Below are positions 1 to 7,470 of a stretch of 17,569 nt of DNA, piece after piece. Numbering within the stretch: the first letter of the stretch is position 1; the number at the start of each line of letters is the position of its first letter. This DNA comes from an uncultured Lachnospiraceae bacterium. GTDB taxonomy: Bacteria; Bacillota; Clostridia; Lachnospirales; Lachnospiraceae. The notes below the pieces were generated by a model, which worked only from the letters and a program-made list of their open reading frames with translations, did not search any database and was not told where the DNA came from. The translations under genes and the position numbers were made by a program. The DNA lies in assembly GCA_910578845.1 (NCBI GenBank), contig CAJTSL010000063.1, positions 817 to 18,385 on the forward strand. Reading direction: 5' to 3'.

Positions 1-20
1 CAACAGACAGTATAAGTGAA

Positions 21-68
21 AATTTGTAGGGAATTACGCCCAAAACATAGCGAAATTCCCTGCAAATT
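21..68 (-). terminator. Long hairpin downstream of the small minus-strand gene
   Basis: Positions 21-35 pair with 54-68 over 15 bp, with one T-G wobble at 27/62. After an A-A mismatch (36/53) the stem resumes as CGC 37-39 with GCG 50-52, closing a 10-base loop. Read on the minus strand, the stem is followed by a short T-rich stretch. The hairpin lies 22 bases past the stop codon of the minus-strand reading frame at 91-351, so an intrinsic terminator is the simplest reading. The T-tract is short, so it could instead be a dispersed palindromic element. Confidence 0.5.
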
Positions 69-90
69 ATAGATGCTTAATAATGCAACA

Positions 91-351
91 TCAAGCTAGA
101 GAAACATACATTTTTTCTAAACCTAGAACATTTTGCTTGTATATGTTATAAGCTACATCATATTTTTTATCTCCGATTGCTTTTACACAAACACAAATGA
201 CGTTTTCATATATTCTTTTATATATTTCGTTAGAATTATTCAATATGTCAATTTGAGAAACAATATTTGGAGCAACACAATAGTAATGTTCAATGTCCTC
301 TTTAGAAACAAATTTATCCCTAAACCATCGAAGCAAATTCAATTCGTACAA
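91..351 (-). CDS. Small hypothetical protein, possibly a 5'-truncated gene remnant
   Basis: This frame gives 86 residues from a TTG codon that is immediately preceded by an in-frame TAA. No good ribosome site fits the TTG: an AGAGGCG lies about 14 bases upstream and instead suits an ATG at 358 that opens only a 12-codon frame. The beginning reads YELNLLRWFRDKFVS and continues with HYYCVAPNIV. The spacing of LRxFRD and YYxxAPxIV resembles the C-terminal part of CFI-box-CTERM-type proteins, although the Cys-Phe-Ile box itself is absent here. The rest is helical and charged, with no signal peptide or membrane segment. The DNA is much more AT-rich than the neighbouring genes, which suggests a transferred or decaying segment. 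It may be a real small gene or the tail of a broken one. The family link rests on pattern memory only. Confidence 0.4.
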   Translation of the reverse strand: MYELNLLRWFRDKFVSKEDIEHYYCVAPNIVSQIDILNNSNEIYKRIYENVICVCVKAIGDKKYDVAYNIYKQNVLGLEKMYVSLA

Positions 352-516
352 TTAACATTTAAACGCCTCTTTTATAGTTGAGATAATATGATGGTTTGTC
401 AAGATATTCCAACTAAATTAAAGCTTTTGAAAGTTTTTTATTTATGCTTAAAAGCCCGGAACTTGCCCTCAATCCAGAAAGCCGCTTCCATCGTGTGGCA
501 TTTCAACAGCCGGAAT
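352..516. other. AT-rich non-coding gap
   Basis: The gap lies between the stop of the phosphoesterase gene and the start of the small minus-strand frame. On the minus strand there is a TTGACA at 402-397 and a TATAAA at 376-371. Their 20-base spacing is too long for a standard promoter, so no promoter is claimed. No convincing terminator for the phosphoesterase operon was seen here. Confidence 0.4.
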
Positions 517-1341
517 TCATAGCAGCGCAATAGGGCCTGCTAATACTTCCCTTGCCACATATAGCACCATGTCGGGCCTTGTCGCCAAAGTCCATTTGAC
601 AAGTGTGATGTGCATGCGTTCGATTTCCAGGCATGTAATGCACCGGGGATGGACGCAGCTTCCGCTGTTATAATAATAGGGATCTTCTTCCGTAAGGGTG
701 GGACGGTGGGTGTGCCCGGTGATCAGGATATGGTTTTCCTGTTTTGCCCAGTGCTGTAAGCGCCGTTCGCTCTTTTCTTTCCGGGTGTAGTTCTTCGCTG
801 CGCTTGTCGGGTCGAGGACGCCGTAGCGCTCTAATGGCTTCCAGAGATAGCGCACCAGAAAGCGTGTGAAGCGCCATAAGACGGAATTGAATAAATCGGC
901 CTGATGGCCATGCGTCAAATAGATATCCTTCGCGTCAGGGGAGGCGGTGTTTTCGAGTATGATGCCTTCATAGAACGGGATGTCGGGCAGGAGCGTCTGT
1001 TTCTTCTTGGCCATGTCATGATTGCCATAGAGCATGAAGAGGCGGTTCCTTGCCTGGAATTGCGAAAAGAGCCAGAATACGTTTTCATGTGTCTCTATAA
1101 TCTGTTTCATACAGCGGTTTTCCCATAACTCATCTCCGTCGCCCAGTTCAATATAGACATATCCGTACTTATAGTAGTGTTGTAAGGCTGCGAAATAGAG
1201 ATTTTGGTTCTTGAGAAAGTTATCGTTTGAGGTCCCGGTGCCACGATGGCAGTCGCTGATTAAGATATATTTGCTGCAACGATTGAGAGGAAGCCGGATG
1301 GCTCCCTCAAAAGATTTGTTCAGGCGTGTATAATAACTCAT
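517..1341 (-). CDS. Calcineurin-like metallophosphoesterase
   Basis: A 274-residue cytosolic-looking phosphoesterase of the calcineurin-like superfamily, which uses two metal ions to hydrolyse phosphoesters. The metal-site motifs appear in order: DCH (D30, H32), GDGDEL (G67 to L72, the GDxxD position), GNHD (107-110), HGH (144-146) and GHTH (209-212). The set is complete, so the protein should be catalytically competent. No signal peptide or membrane segment is seen. The frame stays open upstream to 1665, but that part overlaps the preceding gene. The ATG at 1341 has a GGGGGA ribosome site about 6 bases upstream and starts MSYYTRLNKS, so it was chosen. It follows the DUF4474-like gene by 28 bases and is probably co-transcribed with it. 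The substrate cannot be told from the sequence. The layout is loosely like LpxH-type and other unassigned bacterial phosphoesterases. Confidence 0.88.
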   Translation of the reverse strand: MSYYTRLNKSFEGAIRLPLNRCSKYILISDCHRGTGTSNDNFLKNQNLYFAALQHYYKYGYVYIELGDGDELWENRCMKQIIETHENVFWLFSQFQARNRLFMLYGNHDMAKKKQTLLPDIPFYEGIILENTASPDAKDIYLTHGHQADLFNSVLWRFTRFLVRYLWKPLERYGVLDPTSAAKNYTRKEKSERRLQHWAKQENHILITGHTHRPTLTEEDPYYYNSGSCVHPRCITCLEIERMHITLVKWTLATRPDMVLYVAREVLAGPIALL

Positions 1342-1369
1342 ATGAATCCCCCATTCATATTGAAATTGT

Positions 1370-2284
1370 TTAACAGTTTTTGTGGCATCGTCTGTACTTT
1401 TTGCGCCCGTGTTTCTTATATTTCCGAATACGGAACATCTTGCGGAATGCAAATGGCAGATAGTAATATAGATATAGAACCCGGTCAACGGAAAGCTTGA
1501 ACGGTTTGGTGACGGATAGGAAGACTTTGCACCAGAAGCGGTTGCAAAACTGGGCAAATTTTCTTTGCAGACGGCACCAGCAGCCGCATTTGTGACAGGA
1601 GGCATCGAAGATAAAGGTAACAGTCTGATGACAGACGCGGATCTCGCAGCAATTGTAACCGGCACGGATTAACCCTTCGGCAAAGGCTTCTGCCATCTCG
1701 CAAGATTGCAGGGTAAGGCAGACGTGCATGGATAATACAGCGGGATTGGAGAAGCATCCCAGTTTGAATGCCGTCAGCCACCAATGCCTGCCACAAAGTT
1801 TCGCGATACATTGCTCGTTCTTCGTAAAGACGAGTGAGAGCTTAGGCATTTCTGAATCATCCGCACATTGGAAAAGCGTACGCTTTAATTCCGATTCTTC
1901 TATTATGCTATCCGCATGGTATATCCCGATCTCACATCCCGTATTAATGCCATACTGCCCTTTCCAGAACTCGATCAGCCACGTCCTGCCCTGATAATCA
2001 AAGTAGACGGGGAGGCTGTCAAAGACCATGTTCAGATAAGGAGCAGCCTTGTCATAGAGCGCACAGTAACCAAAATCCCGTTGCCAGGCATCCATACGTG
2101 AGGTGAAGATATCCTGGGGGAGAAGATAGGAATAGCCGAAAGGGGCGATCAGATCATCTAGTAACGCACACTTTTCTTCCATGCACATACAGCAGATCTT
2201 TTGGATGATCTTTTTTTTGCGCCAGTGATTAAGGCAGAAAAAGAAGATAAGGATAACAAATATAAAGCCAAAAATGAAATACAT
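1370..2284 (-). CDS. DUF4474-like single-pass membrane protein
   Basis: A 304-residue protein of unknown function. Residues about 2-19 form one strongly hydrophobic segment followed by WRKKK, indicating an N-terminal membrane anchor with a cytoplasmic body. The core (about 45-230) contains WQRDFGYCALYDKAAP, WLIEFWKGQYGINTGCEIG and a YHAD motif. I associate these with DUF4474, a Firmicutes family with no assigned activity; this is recognition from memory. The C-terminal 70 residues are very basic and cysteine-rich (HKCGCWC, then RIRKYKKHGRKKYRR), suggesting contact with nucleic acid, acidic lipid or a metal. The ATG at 2284 is preceded by AGAAAGGAA about 8 bases upstream. It is the first gene of a two-gene operon with the phosphoesterase and is divergent from the ABC transporter genes. 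Function is not known. Confidence 0.75.
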   Translation of the reverse strand: MYFIFGFIFVILIFFFCLNHWRKKKIIQKICCMCMEEKCALLDDLIAPFGYSYLLPQDIFTSRMDAWQRDFGYCALYDKAAPYLNMVFDSLPVYFDYQGRTWLIEFWKGQYGINTGCEIGIYHADSIIEESELKRTLFQCADDSEMPKLSLVFTKNEQCIAKLCGRHWWLTAFKLGCFSNPAVLSMHVCLTLQSCEMAEAFAEGLIRAGYNCCEIRVCHQTVTFIFDASCHKCGCWCRLQRKFAQFCNRFWCKVFLSVTKPFKLSVDRVLYLYYYLPFAFRKMFRIRKYKKHGRKKYRRCHKNC

Positions 2285-2475
2285 GAAGAGATTCCTTTCT
2301 CAGTGGTTTATAATATCTTATGAAAAATGTCGAATAAAGGTGAAAAAACAAAGAGAAGAGATGTGCCGTTCGTGCGCTGAAGGATACCGCTCGTGCAAGA
2401 TAACAGTTTTGGGAATAGGATGTGGCACAATGGAAGGGAAAAAGGCATTCCATAGACAAGAGGAGGAAGAGAAGA
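2285..2475. promoter_or_regulatory. Divergent control region with LytTR-like direct repeats
   Basis: This 191-base gap separates the minus-strand DUF4474 operon from the plus-strand ABC operon. Two 9-mers in the same orientation, GCCGTTCGT (2365-2373) and ACCGCTCGT (2386-2394), are separated by 12 bp, so their starts are 21 bp apart, two helical turns. Each differs by one base from the LytTR-family half-site as I recall it, [TA][AC][CA]GTTN[AG][TG], which is used as direct repeats with 12-13 bp spacers. Downstream, a CACAAT at 2425-2430 could be a -10 with a poor -35 (AACAGT, 2402-2407) 17 bp upstream, as expected of an activated promoter. The leader would then end in AGGAGG at 2461-2466. Minus-strand TATTAT/TATAAA boxes near 2310-2320 may serve the other operon. 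Confidence 0.35.
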
Positions 2476-4302
2476 GTGAAGAAAGATAAGCGAAAGAAAG
2501 GGTATTTGACGATAGAAAATGTTGCGTTTCTATTAAAAGATATCAAGAGGGCATATCCGCTTTTGTTCGCATTTATTGTGGTACAGTGCATTTTCTCGGT
2601 AATTGGGCCGGTATTGGGGATCTATTTCCCGAAAGCGGCGGTCGAGTTAGCCGGACAAAAGGCCGGGCTAAGAGAGATCATCGTACGCCTTGGCGGGCTG
2701 GGGGCATGCATGGCGTTTGCCATGGCATTGTCGAATATGGCATCGCAGGGGAAGTATATCATGCTAAATGATATGCGCACCTACTATTATAAGAAATTGT
2801 TTGTGACATCGCTGCATTGTGATTATGCACAGATCGAGAGCGTGGAAGGACAACGGAAGTTTACCCGTGCCGCAACGGCGGCGGATTCCGGTGACGCTTC
2901 GGGCGTTATGGTCATGTGTGAGGCGCTGATTAGCACATTTGTCAATGTAGCGGGGTTCCTGATCTGTTCGGCAATTATCTCGCGCTTAAGCGTCATCGCT
3001 ATCATGCTGCTGACGACATTATCGCTTGTGAATTATTTTGCAGTCAGATATGCGCAAGGATACGAATACCGGCAGGAGGATGAGCTTGCGGGCATCAGGA
3101 ACAAATTATCTTATGTAGAATGGACGGCAAAGGATGTAGCAATCGGAAAGGACATCCGGCTCTATGGCATGAAAGGGTGGTTCTTAAGATTACGGGACGA
3201 TATCCTGAATACGTATGCGGCGCTTAGGACGAAAGTGGAGAACCGGTATTTTATGGTGGGAGGCGTAAATGCCGCGACACTGCTTATCCGGGATGGCATA
3301 GCATATGCTTATCTGATTGGCAGTGTAGTACAGGGCGCGATTACGGTAGGGGATTTCGTGTTATATTTCGGCGCGGTAACAGGATTTTCCGACTTTGTGG
3401 GCAAGATCATAAAAAGCGTGAACGATTTACACGAGGCAAACTTACACATGAATGATATCCGTACATTCCTGGATATAGAGTCAGAAAATGAGCCAAAGAA
3501 CCCTGAAAGAGTGCCACAAGGGGAGAGTATTGAAATTGATTTTGAGCATGTGACATTTTCCTATGATAAGCAGGCTGAGCCGGTGTTAAAGGATTTCTCG
3601 CTGCATATTGGCAGAGAGGAGAAGATCGCGCTTGTGGGCGTCAATGGCGCCGGGAAGACGACGGTCGTGAAACTGCTCTGTGGATTTTACCGACCGGATG
3701 AGGGGCGGATATTGATAAACGGGACGGATGTCAGGGAGTATCAGAGGCAGGATTTGCTAACCTTGTTCTCGGCAGTCTTTCAGGATATTTTCATCCCGCC
3801 GTTTACCGTAGCTGAGAATGTGTCGATGCGGCTTGAAGAGGAGACGGATATGGACAGGGTCATATGCTGCCTGCAAGAAGCGGGGCTGTATGAACAAATA
3901 TGTGAATATCCGGATGGCATCCATAGTCCTATGACGAAAGCGGTAGAGGACGGCATCGTGCTTTCGGGCGGGCAGCAGCAAAAGCTCCTCATGGCAAGGG
4001 CGCTCTATAAGGAGGCTCCGGTTTTGATTTTGGATGAGCCGACGGCAGCGCTGGATGCGGTAGCGGAAAGCGAGACATATGAGAATTTCCATCTGTGCGC
4101 TAAGCATAAGAGCGCAGTATATATTTCCCATCGGCTTGCAAGCACACGTTTCTGCGACAAAATCGTCTTTTTAAAAGACGGCAGGATTGCAGAGCAGGGA
4201 ACGCATGAGGAATTGCTTGCGCTTGGCAAGGAATATGCCAAAATGTATGAGATACAGAGCCAGTACTATCAAGAACAGAAAGGCGGTGATCTCCATGGCT
4301 AG
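2476..4302 (+). CDS. ABC exporter half-transporter, permease-ATPase fusion (first of pair)
   Basis: A 608-residue type IV (exporter-type) ABC half-transporter with an N-terminal six-helix membrane domain (about 20-320) fused to an ATPase domain (about 352-600). The ATPase motifs are all intact: Walker A GVNGAGKTT (388-396), Q-loop Q436, signature LSGGQ (496-500), Walker B VLILDE (516-521), D-loop AALD and H-loop H552. The start is GTG at 2476, nine bases after a perfect AGGAGG (2461-2466). An upstream GTG at 2422 would add 18 basic residues but has no comparable ribosome site. The stop overlaps the start of the next ABC gene by 8 bases, so the two are translationally coupled and probably form a heterodimer. 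No precursor peptide, protease or immunity gene is nearby, so the exported substrate (peptide, lipid or drug) cannot be assigned. Confidence 0.93.
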   Translation: MKKDKRKKGYLTIENVAFLLKDIKRAYPLLFAFIVVQCIFSVIGPVLGIYFPKAAVELAGQKAGLREIIVRLGGLGACMAFAMALSNMASQGKYIMLNDMRTYYYKKLFVTSLHCDYAQIESVEGQRKFTRAATAADSGDASGVMVMCEALISTFVNVAGFLICSAIISRLSVIAIMLLTTLSLVNYFAVRYAQGYEYRQEDELAGIRNKLSYVEWTAKDVAIGKDIRLYGMKGWFLRLRDDILNTYAALRTKVENRYFMVGGVNAATLLIRDGIAYAYLIGSVVQGAITVGDFVLYFGAVTGFSDFVGKIIKSVNDLHEANLHMNDIRTFLDIESENEPKNPERVPQGESIEIDFEHVTFSYDKQAEPVLKDFSLHIGREEKIALVGVNGAGKTTVVKLLCGFYRPDEGRILINGTDVREYQRQDLLTLFSAVFQDIFIPPFTVAENVSMRLEEETDMDRVICCLQEAGLYEQICEYPDGIHSPMTKAVEDGIVLSGGQQQKLLMARALYKEAPVLILDEPTAALDAVAESETYENFHLCAKHKSAVYISHRLASTRFCDKIVFLKDGRIAEQGTHEELLALGKEYAKMYEIQSQYYQEQKGGDLHG

Positions 4303-6154
4303 GAGGACAGAGGCGCAGTTGGGGATAAATAAAATGCGTAAAATGAAAAGGGATATTGTGGAAACGGTCGGGATGATGTGGCAGCTTGACCGGGCAGTCG
4401 TCATCTCGGGGATTTTCCATGCGCTGATAGAGGCGGTGATCCCTTTTGTGGGCATTTATCTCTCCGCTTATGTATTAGACGGCTTAGGAGCCGGCATGGA
4501 CAGCACATTTTTGTTGCCAAGGGTAGCGGCGGCAGTTTTGCTTGTTTTCGTGCTGACAGTATTAAAGAGCTATTGCAAGAAGATCTATATTGTCCACGCT
4601 TATATCTGTTTCCAGAAATTCGAGATGGAAATTGGCAAGAAGACGTTAGAGATGGATTATGAATTGTTGGAGAGCCCGCTTGTCAATGATATCCGTACGC
4701 GGATACGCAATGACCGTAACTGGGGCTCGGGTTTTTATTCGGTCATACAAGGGTTTTCGCTTTTGATGAGCAGCCTGTTTGGCCTTGGCATCGCGATCGG
4801 CACTATTGCGCCGCTTTTCGTGGACGGAGACGGCCTCTTTGCGCCTTCTGCGCTTTTGCTCCTTTTTGGCTTTGCCTGCCTTGTATTTCTTTCTACGTGG
4901 TTTATGGCCAAGAAAAGGAAAAGGTTGCACCATTTAATGGATGAAGCGTCCAAGGTACGTTCCCATGCGGATTATTTCTTCTCTAGGCGCGTTGATTATA
5001 AGTCGGGCAAGGACATCAGGACGTACCGTGGGCAGAGGATCATAGAAACGTATGTGACGAAAATTGATGAACAGATGTCGAAATGGATGAGAAGCGGCGT
5101 GTCTTCGGAGAGCCAGAGCGGATTTGTGAACGGGATATCCATGGGGGCGTTAGAGATGTTCGCCTATTTGTTCGTCGTATGCCGCGCCGCGATGGGCGCA
5201 CTGACAGTCGGCCTTGTCCTCAAATATGCGGCGTCTATTTACCGTTTTGCAATGTTGTTCTCCCAGGTGTGCAGTGCTTTTTCAGAATTTATGCTGGCAG
5301 TGAGAAGGCAGCAGTCAACGATGGAGTACCGGCGCATCGAAGGGGTCTTGTACAAAGGCAGCCTGCCAGTAGAGAAGCGGTTTTTCTGTGAGGAGCAGGA
5401 TAATGATTACGAAATAGAGTTTTGTAACGTCAGTTTCCGTTATCCGGGGACGGAGCAGTATGCGCTAAAGAATCTTTCCTTCCGTTTCCGGACGGGGGAG
5501 CGGTTAGCCGTTGTTGGCAGGAACGGGAGCGGCAAGACGACTTTTATCAAATTATTGTGCCGGCTCTATGACCCTACGGAGGGGGAAATCCTTTTAAACG
5601 GCATTGATATCAGGAAATATGATTATGAGGAGTATCAGACGATTTTCTCTGTCGTGTTCCAGGACTTTCGTATTTTTTCATTCTCCATTGCTGAAAATGT
5701 AGCGGCATCCGTACGATATGAAGACGATAAAGTAAAGTCGTGCCTTATGAAAGCAGGATTTGGGGAAAGGCTTGCCTCATTGCCGGAAGGGACGGGGACT
5801 TTCCTATATAAGAACTTTGATAAGAACGGTGTGGAGATCTCTGGTGGCGAAGCGCAGAAGATCGCGCTGGCAAGAGCGCTCTATAAGGATGCGCCATTTA
5901 TGATCCTAGACGAGCCGACAGCGGCGCTTGACCCGATTGCGGAGTATGAGGTCTATAGCAGGTTCAATGAGATCATCGGCAAAAAGACTGCCGTCTATAT
6001 CAGCCATAGGCTTTCTTCCTGCCGCTTCTGTGATGATATCGCGGTGTTTGATAAAGGATGCCTGATACAACGGGGAAGCCATGAGAAACTGGTAGAGGAC
6101 AAGGAAGGGGAATATTATAAATTGTGGCATGCGCAGGCACAATATTATAATTGA
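4295..6154 (+). CDS. ABC exporter half-transporter, permease-ATPase fusion (second of pair)
   Basis: A 619-residue exporter-type ABC half-transporter. Hydrophobic helices occupy about 35-65, 78-95, 150-205 and 280-335, followed by the ATPase domain from about 372. The motifs are Walker A GRNGSGKTT (408-416), Q-loop Q456, signature ISGGE (515-519), Walker B FMILDE (535-540) with catalytic E540, and H-loop H571. The signature departs slightly from the usual LSGGQ, while the first subunit is canonical. That mild asymmetry is compatible with a heterodimer, although both subunits keep the catalytic glutamate and the histidine. The start is ATG at 4295, inside the last codons of the previous gene, with AGGCGGTGA just upstream. 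Earlier in-frame ATGs lie deep inside the previous gene and were rejected. Substrate unknown. Confidence 0.93.
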   Translation: MARRTEAQLGINKMRKMKRDIVETVGMMWQLDRAVVISGIFHALIEAVIPFVGIYLSAYVLDGLGAGMDSTFLLPRVAAAVLLVFVLTVLKSYCKKIYIVHAYICFQKFEMEIGKKTLEMDYELLESPLVNDIRTRIRNDRNWGSGFYSVIQGFSLLMSSLFGLGIAIGTIAPLFVDGDGLFAPSALLLLFGFACLVFLSTWFMAKKRKRLHHLMDEASKVRSHADYFFSRRVDYKSGKDIRTYRGQRIIETYVTKIDEQMSKWMRSGVSSESQSGFVNGISMGALEMFAYLFVVCRAAMGALTVGLVLKYAASIYRFAMLFSQVCSAFSEFMLAVRRQQSTMEYRRIEGVLYKGSLPVEKRFFCEEQDNDYEIEFCNVSFRYPGTEQYALKNLSFRFRTGERLAVVGRNGSGKTTFIKLLCRLYDPTEGEILLNGIDIRKYDYEEYQTIFSVVFQDFRIFSFSIAENVAASVRYEDDKVKSCLMKAGFGERLASLPEGTGTFLYKNFDKNGVEISGGEAQKIALARALYKDAPFMILDEPTAALDPIAEYEVYSRFNEIIGKKTAVYISHRLSSCRFCDDIAVFDKGCLIQRGSHEKLVEDKEGEYYKLWHAQAQYYN

Positions 6155-6176
6155 TATCCGGACGGGATTTTGTTTG

Positions 6177-6232
6177 AAAATGACAAAATTGAGACTTCCT
6201 TTTATTGTCATTTTGAGGTATTATTTTAATAT
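6177..6232 (+). promoter_or_regulatory. glgCD promoter candidate with overlapping inverted repeat
   Basis: A perfect 10-bp inverted repeat (6177-6186 with 6205-6214; arms AAAATGACAA and TTGTCATTTT) lies between the ABC operon and glgC. Its right arm contains TTGTCA (6205-6210), which has one mismatch to the -35 consensus. TAATAT lies 16 bp further on (6227-6232). A start near 6239 leaves room for the GGAGGG ribosome site at 6249-6254. A perfect TATAAT at 6239-6244 is too close to the ribosome site to be used unless the transcript is nearly leaderless. The repeat may be an operator over the -35, or a weak AT-rich terminator for the ABC operon. Confidence 0.4.
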
Positions 6233-6261
6233 AAGACTTATAATGTATGGAGGGTAAGATT

Positions 6262-7470
6262 ATGGCAAAAGAAATGATTGCAATGCTTCTTGCCGGTGGG
6301 CAAGGCTCCCGTTTGTATGCCCTGACAGAGAAGCTTGCGAAACCGGCAGTTCCTTTTGGCGGGAAATATCGTATCATTGACTTTCCGCTGTCTAACTGCG
6401 TGAATTCCGGAATTGATACGGTAGGTATTTTGACGCAGTATCAGCCTCTTGTGCTGAATGAGTACGTTGGGAACGGACAGCCGTGGGATTTAGACCGTCT
6501 CTATGGGGGTGTACACGTTTTGCCGCCTTATCAGAAGGCGAGCGGTTCCGATTGGTATAAAGGGACGGCGAATGCGATATACCAGAATATCTCTTTTATT
6601 GAGCGGTATGATCCACAGTATGTGATCATTCTCTCCGGTGACCAGATTTGTAAGCAGGATTACAGTGACTTTTTGAAATTCCACAAAGAGAAGGATGCGG
6701 AGTTTAGCGTTGCGGTTATGGAAGTGCCGTGGGAGGAAGCTTCCCGTTTCGGCCTGATGGTAGCGGATGATAACGACAGGATTACGGAATTCCAGGAGAA
6801 ACCGAAGGAGCCCAAATCCAATTTGGCATCCATGGGCATTTACATATTTAACTGGGATATCTTGAAGAAATATTTGGAAGAGGATGAGGCAGACCCGAAT
6901 TCCGAGAATGACTTTGGTAATAATATCATCCCCAATCTTCTGCGGGATAACCGTCGGATGTACGCTTATCATTTTAGCGGTTACTGGAAAGATGTCGGGA
7001 CGATCTCTTCTTTGTGGGAAGCAAATATGGAAGTGTTAGACCCAGAGCATAGCGGGATTAACCTGTTTGACGAGGACTGGAAGATTTATAGCCGCAAGAG
7101 CGCTATGACAGGTCATATGATCAGTGCGGGCGCAGTGATCGAGAATGCAATGGTAACAGATGGCTGCCAGATTAAAGGCACGGTGAAACATTCGATCCTC
7201 TTTGAAGGCGTGAAAATAGAAAAAGGCGCGATCGTTGAGGATGCGGTCATCATGGGCAGCACGGTCATCAAAGCAGGAGCTGTCGTAAAACATTGTATTG
7301 TAGCGGAGAACGTGACGATAGGACAAAACGCCGTTGTAGGCGCAATGCCTTCTGAAGAAGAGAAGGGCGTTGCTACCATAGGAGCGGGCATCACGATTGG
7401 GGACAATGCGAAAATCGGGCCGAATGCAATGGTCAATAAAAATGTAGGAGGCGGTGAAGAACAATGGTAA
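6262..7470 (+). CDS. glgC: Glucose-1-phosphate adenylyltransferase, catalytic subunit GlgC
   Basis: A 402-residue enzyme that makes ADP-glucose from glucose-1-phosphate and ATP, the committed step of bacterial glycogen synthesis in the cytosol. The N-terminal nucleotidyltransferase signature LLAGGQGSRL (9-18) is followed by KPAVPFGGKYRIIDFPLSN (27-45), GTANAIYQN (101-109), SGDQICKQDY (125-134), EASRFGLM (159-166), FQEKP (177-181) and YWKDVGT (241-247). The last ~110 residues show the hexapeptide pattern of the left-handed beta-helix. The usual GDH motif reads GDQ here. The start is ATG at 6262, seven bases after GGAGGG; an in-frame ATG at 6247 would place the ribosome site inside the gene. 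The stop overlaps the glgD start by 7 bases, so the subunits should be made together. Confidence 0.96.
   Translation: MAKEMIAMLLAGGQGSRLYALTEKLAKPAVPFGGKYRIIDFPLSNCVNSGIDTVGILTQYQPLVLNEYVGNGQPWDLDRLYGGVHVLPPYQKASGSDWYKGTANAIYQNISFIERYDPQYVIILSGDQICKQDYSDFLKFHKEKDAEFSVAVMEVPWEEASRFGLMVADDNDRITEFQEKPKEPKSNLASMGIYIFNWDILKKYLEEDEADPNSENDFGNNIIPNLLRDNRRMYAYHFSGYWKDVGTISSLWEANMEVLDPEHSGINLFDEDWKIYSRKSAMTGHMISAGAVIENAMVTDGCQIKGTVKHSILFEGVKIEKGAIVEDAVIMGSTVIKAGAVVKHCIVAENVTIGQNAVVGAMPSEEEKGVATIGAGITIGDNAKIGPNAMVNKNVGGGEEQW

Noticed and set aside
1342..1665. N-terminal extension of the phosphoesterase frame
   Set aside because: It overlaps the DUF4474-like gene, has low-complexity non-family sequence, and the ATG at 1341 has a good ribosome site.
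2422..2475. Upstream GTG start for the first ABC gene
   Set aside because: No suitable ribosome site. The GTG at 2476 sits nine bases after AGGAGG, which would otherwise be wasted inside the gene.
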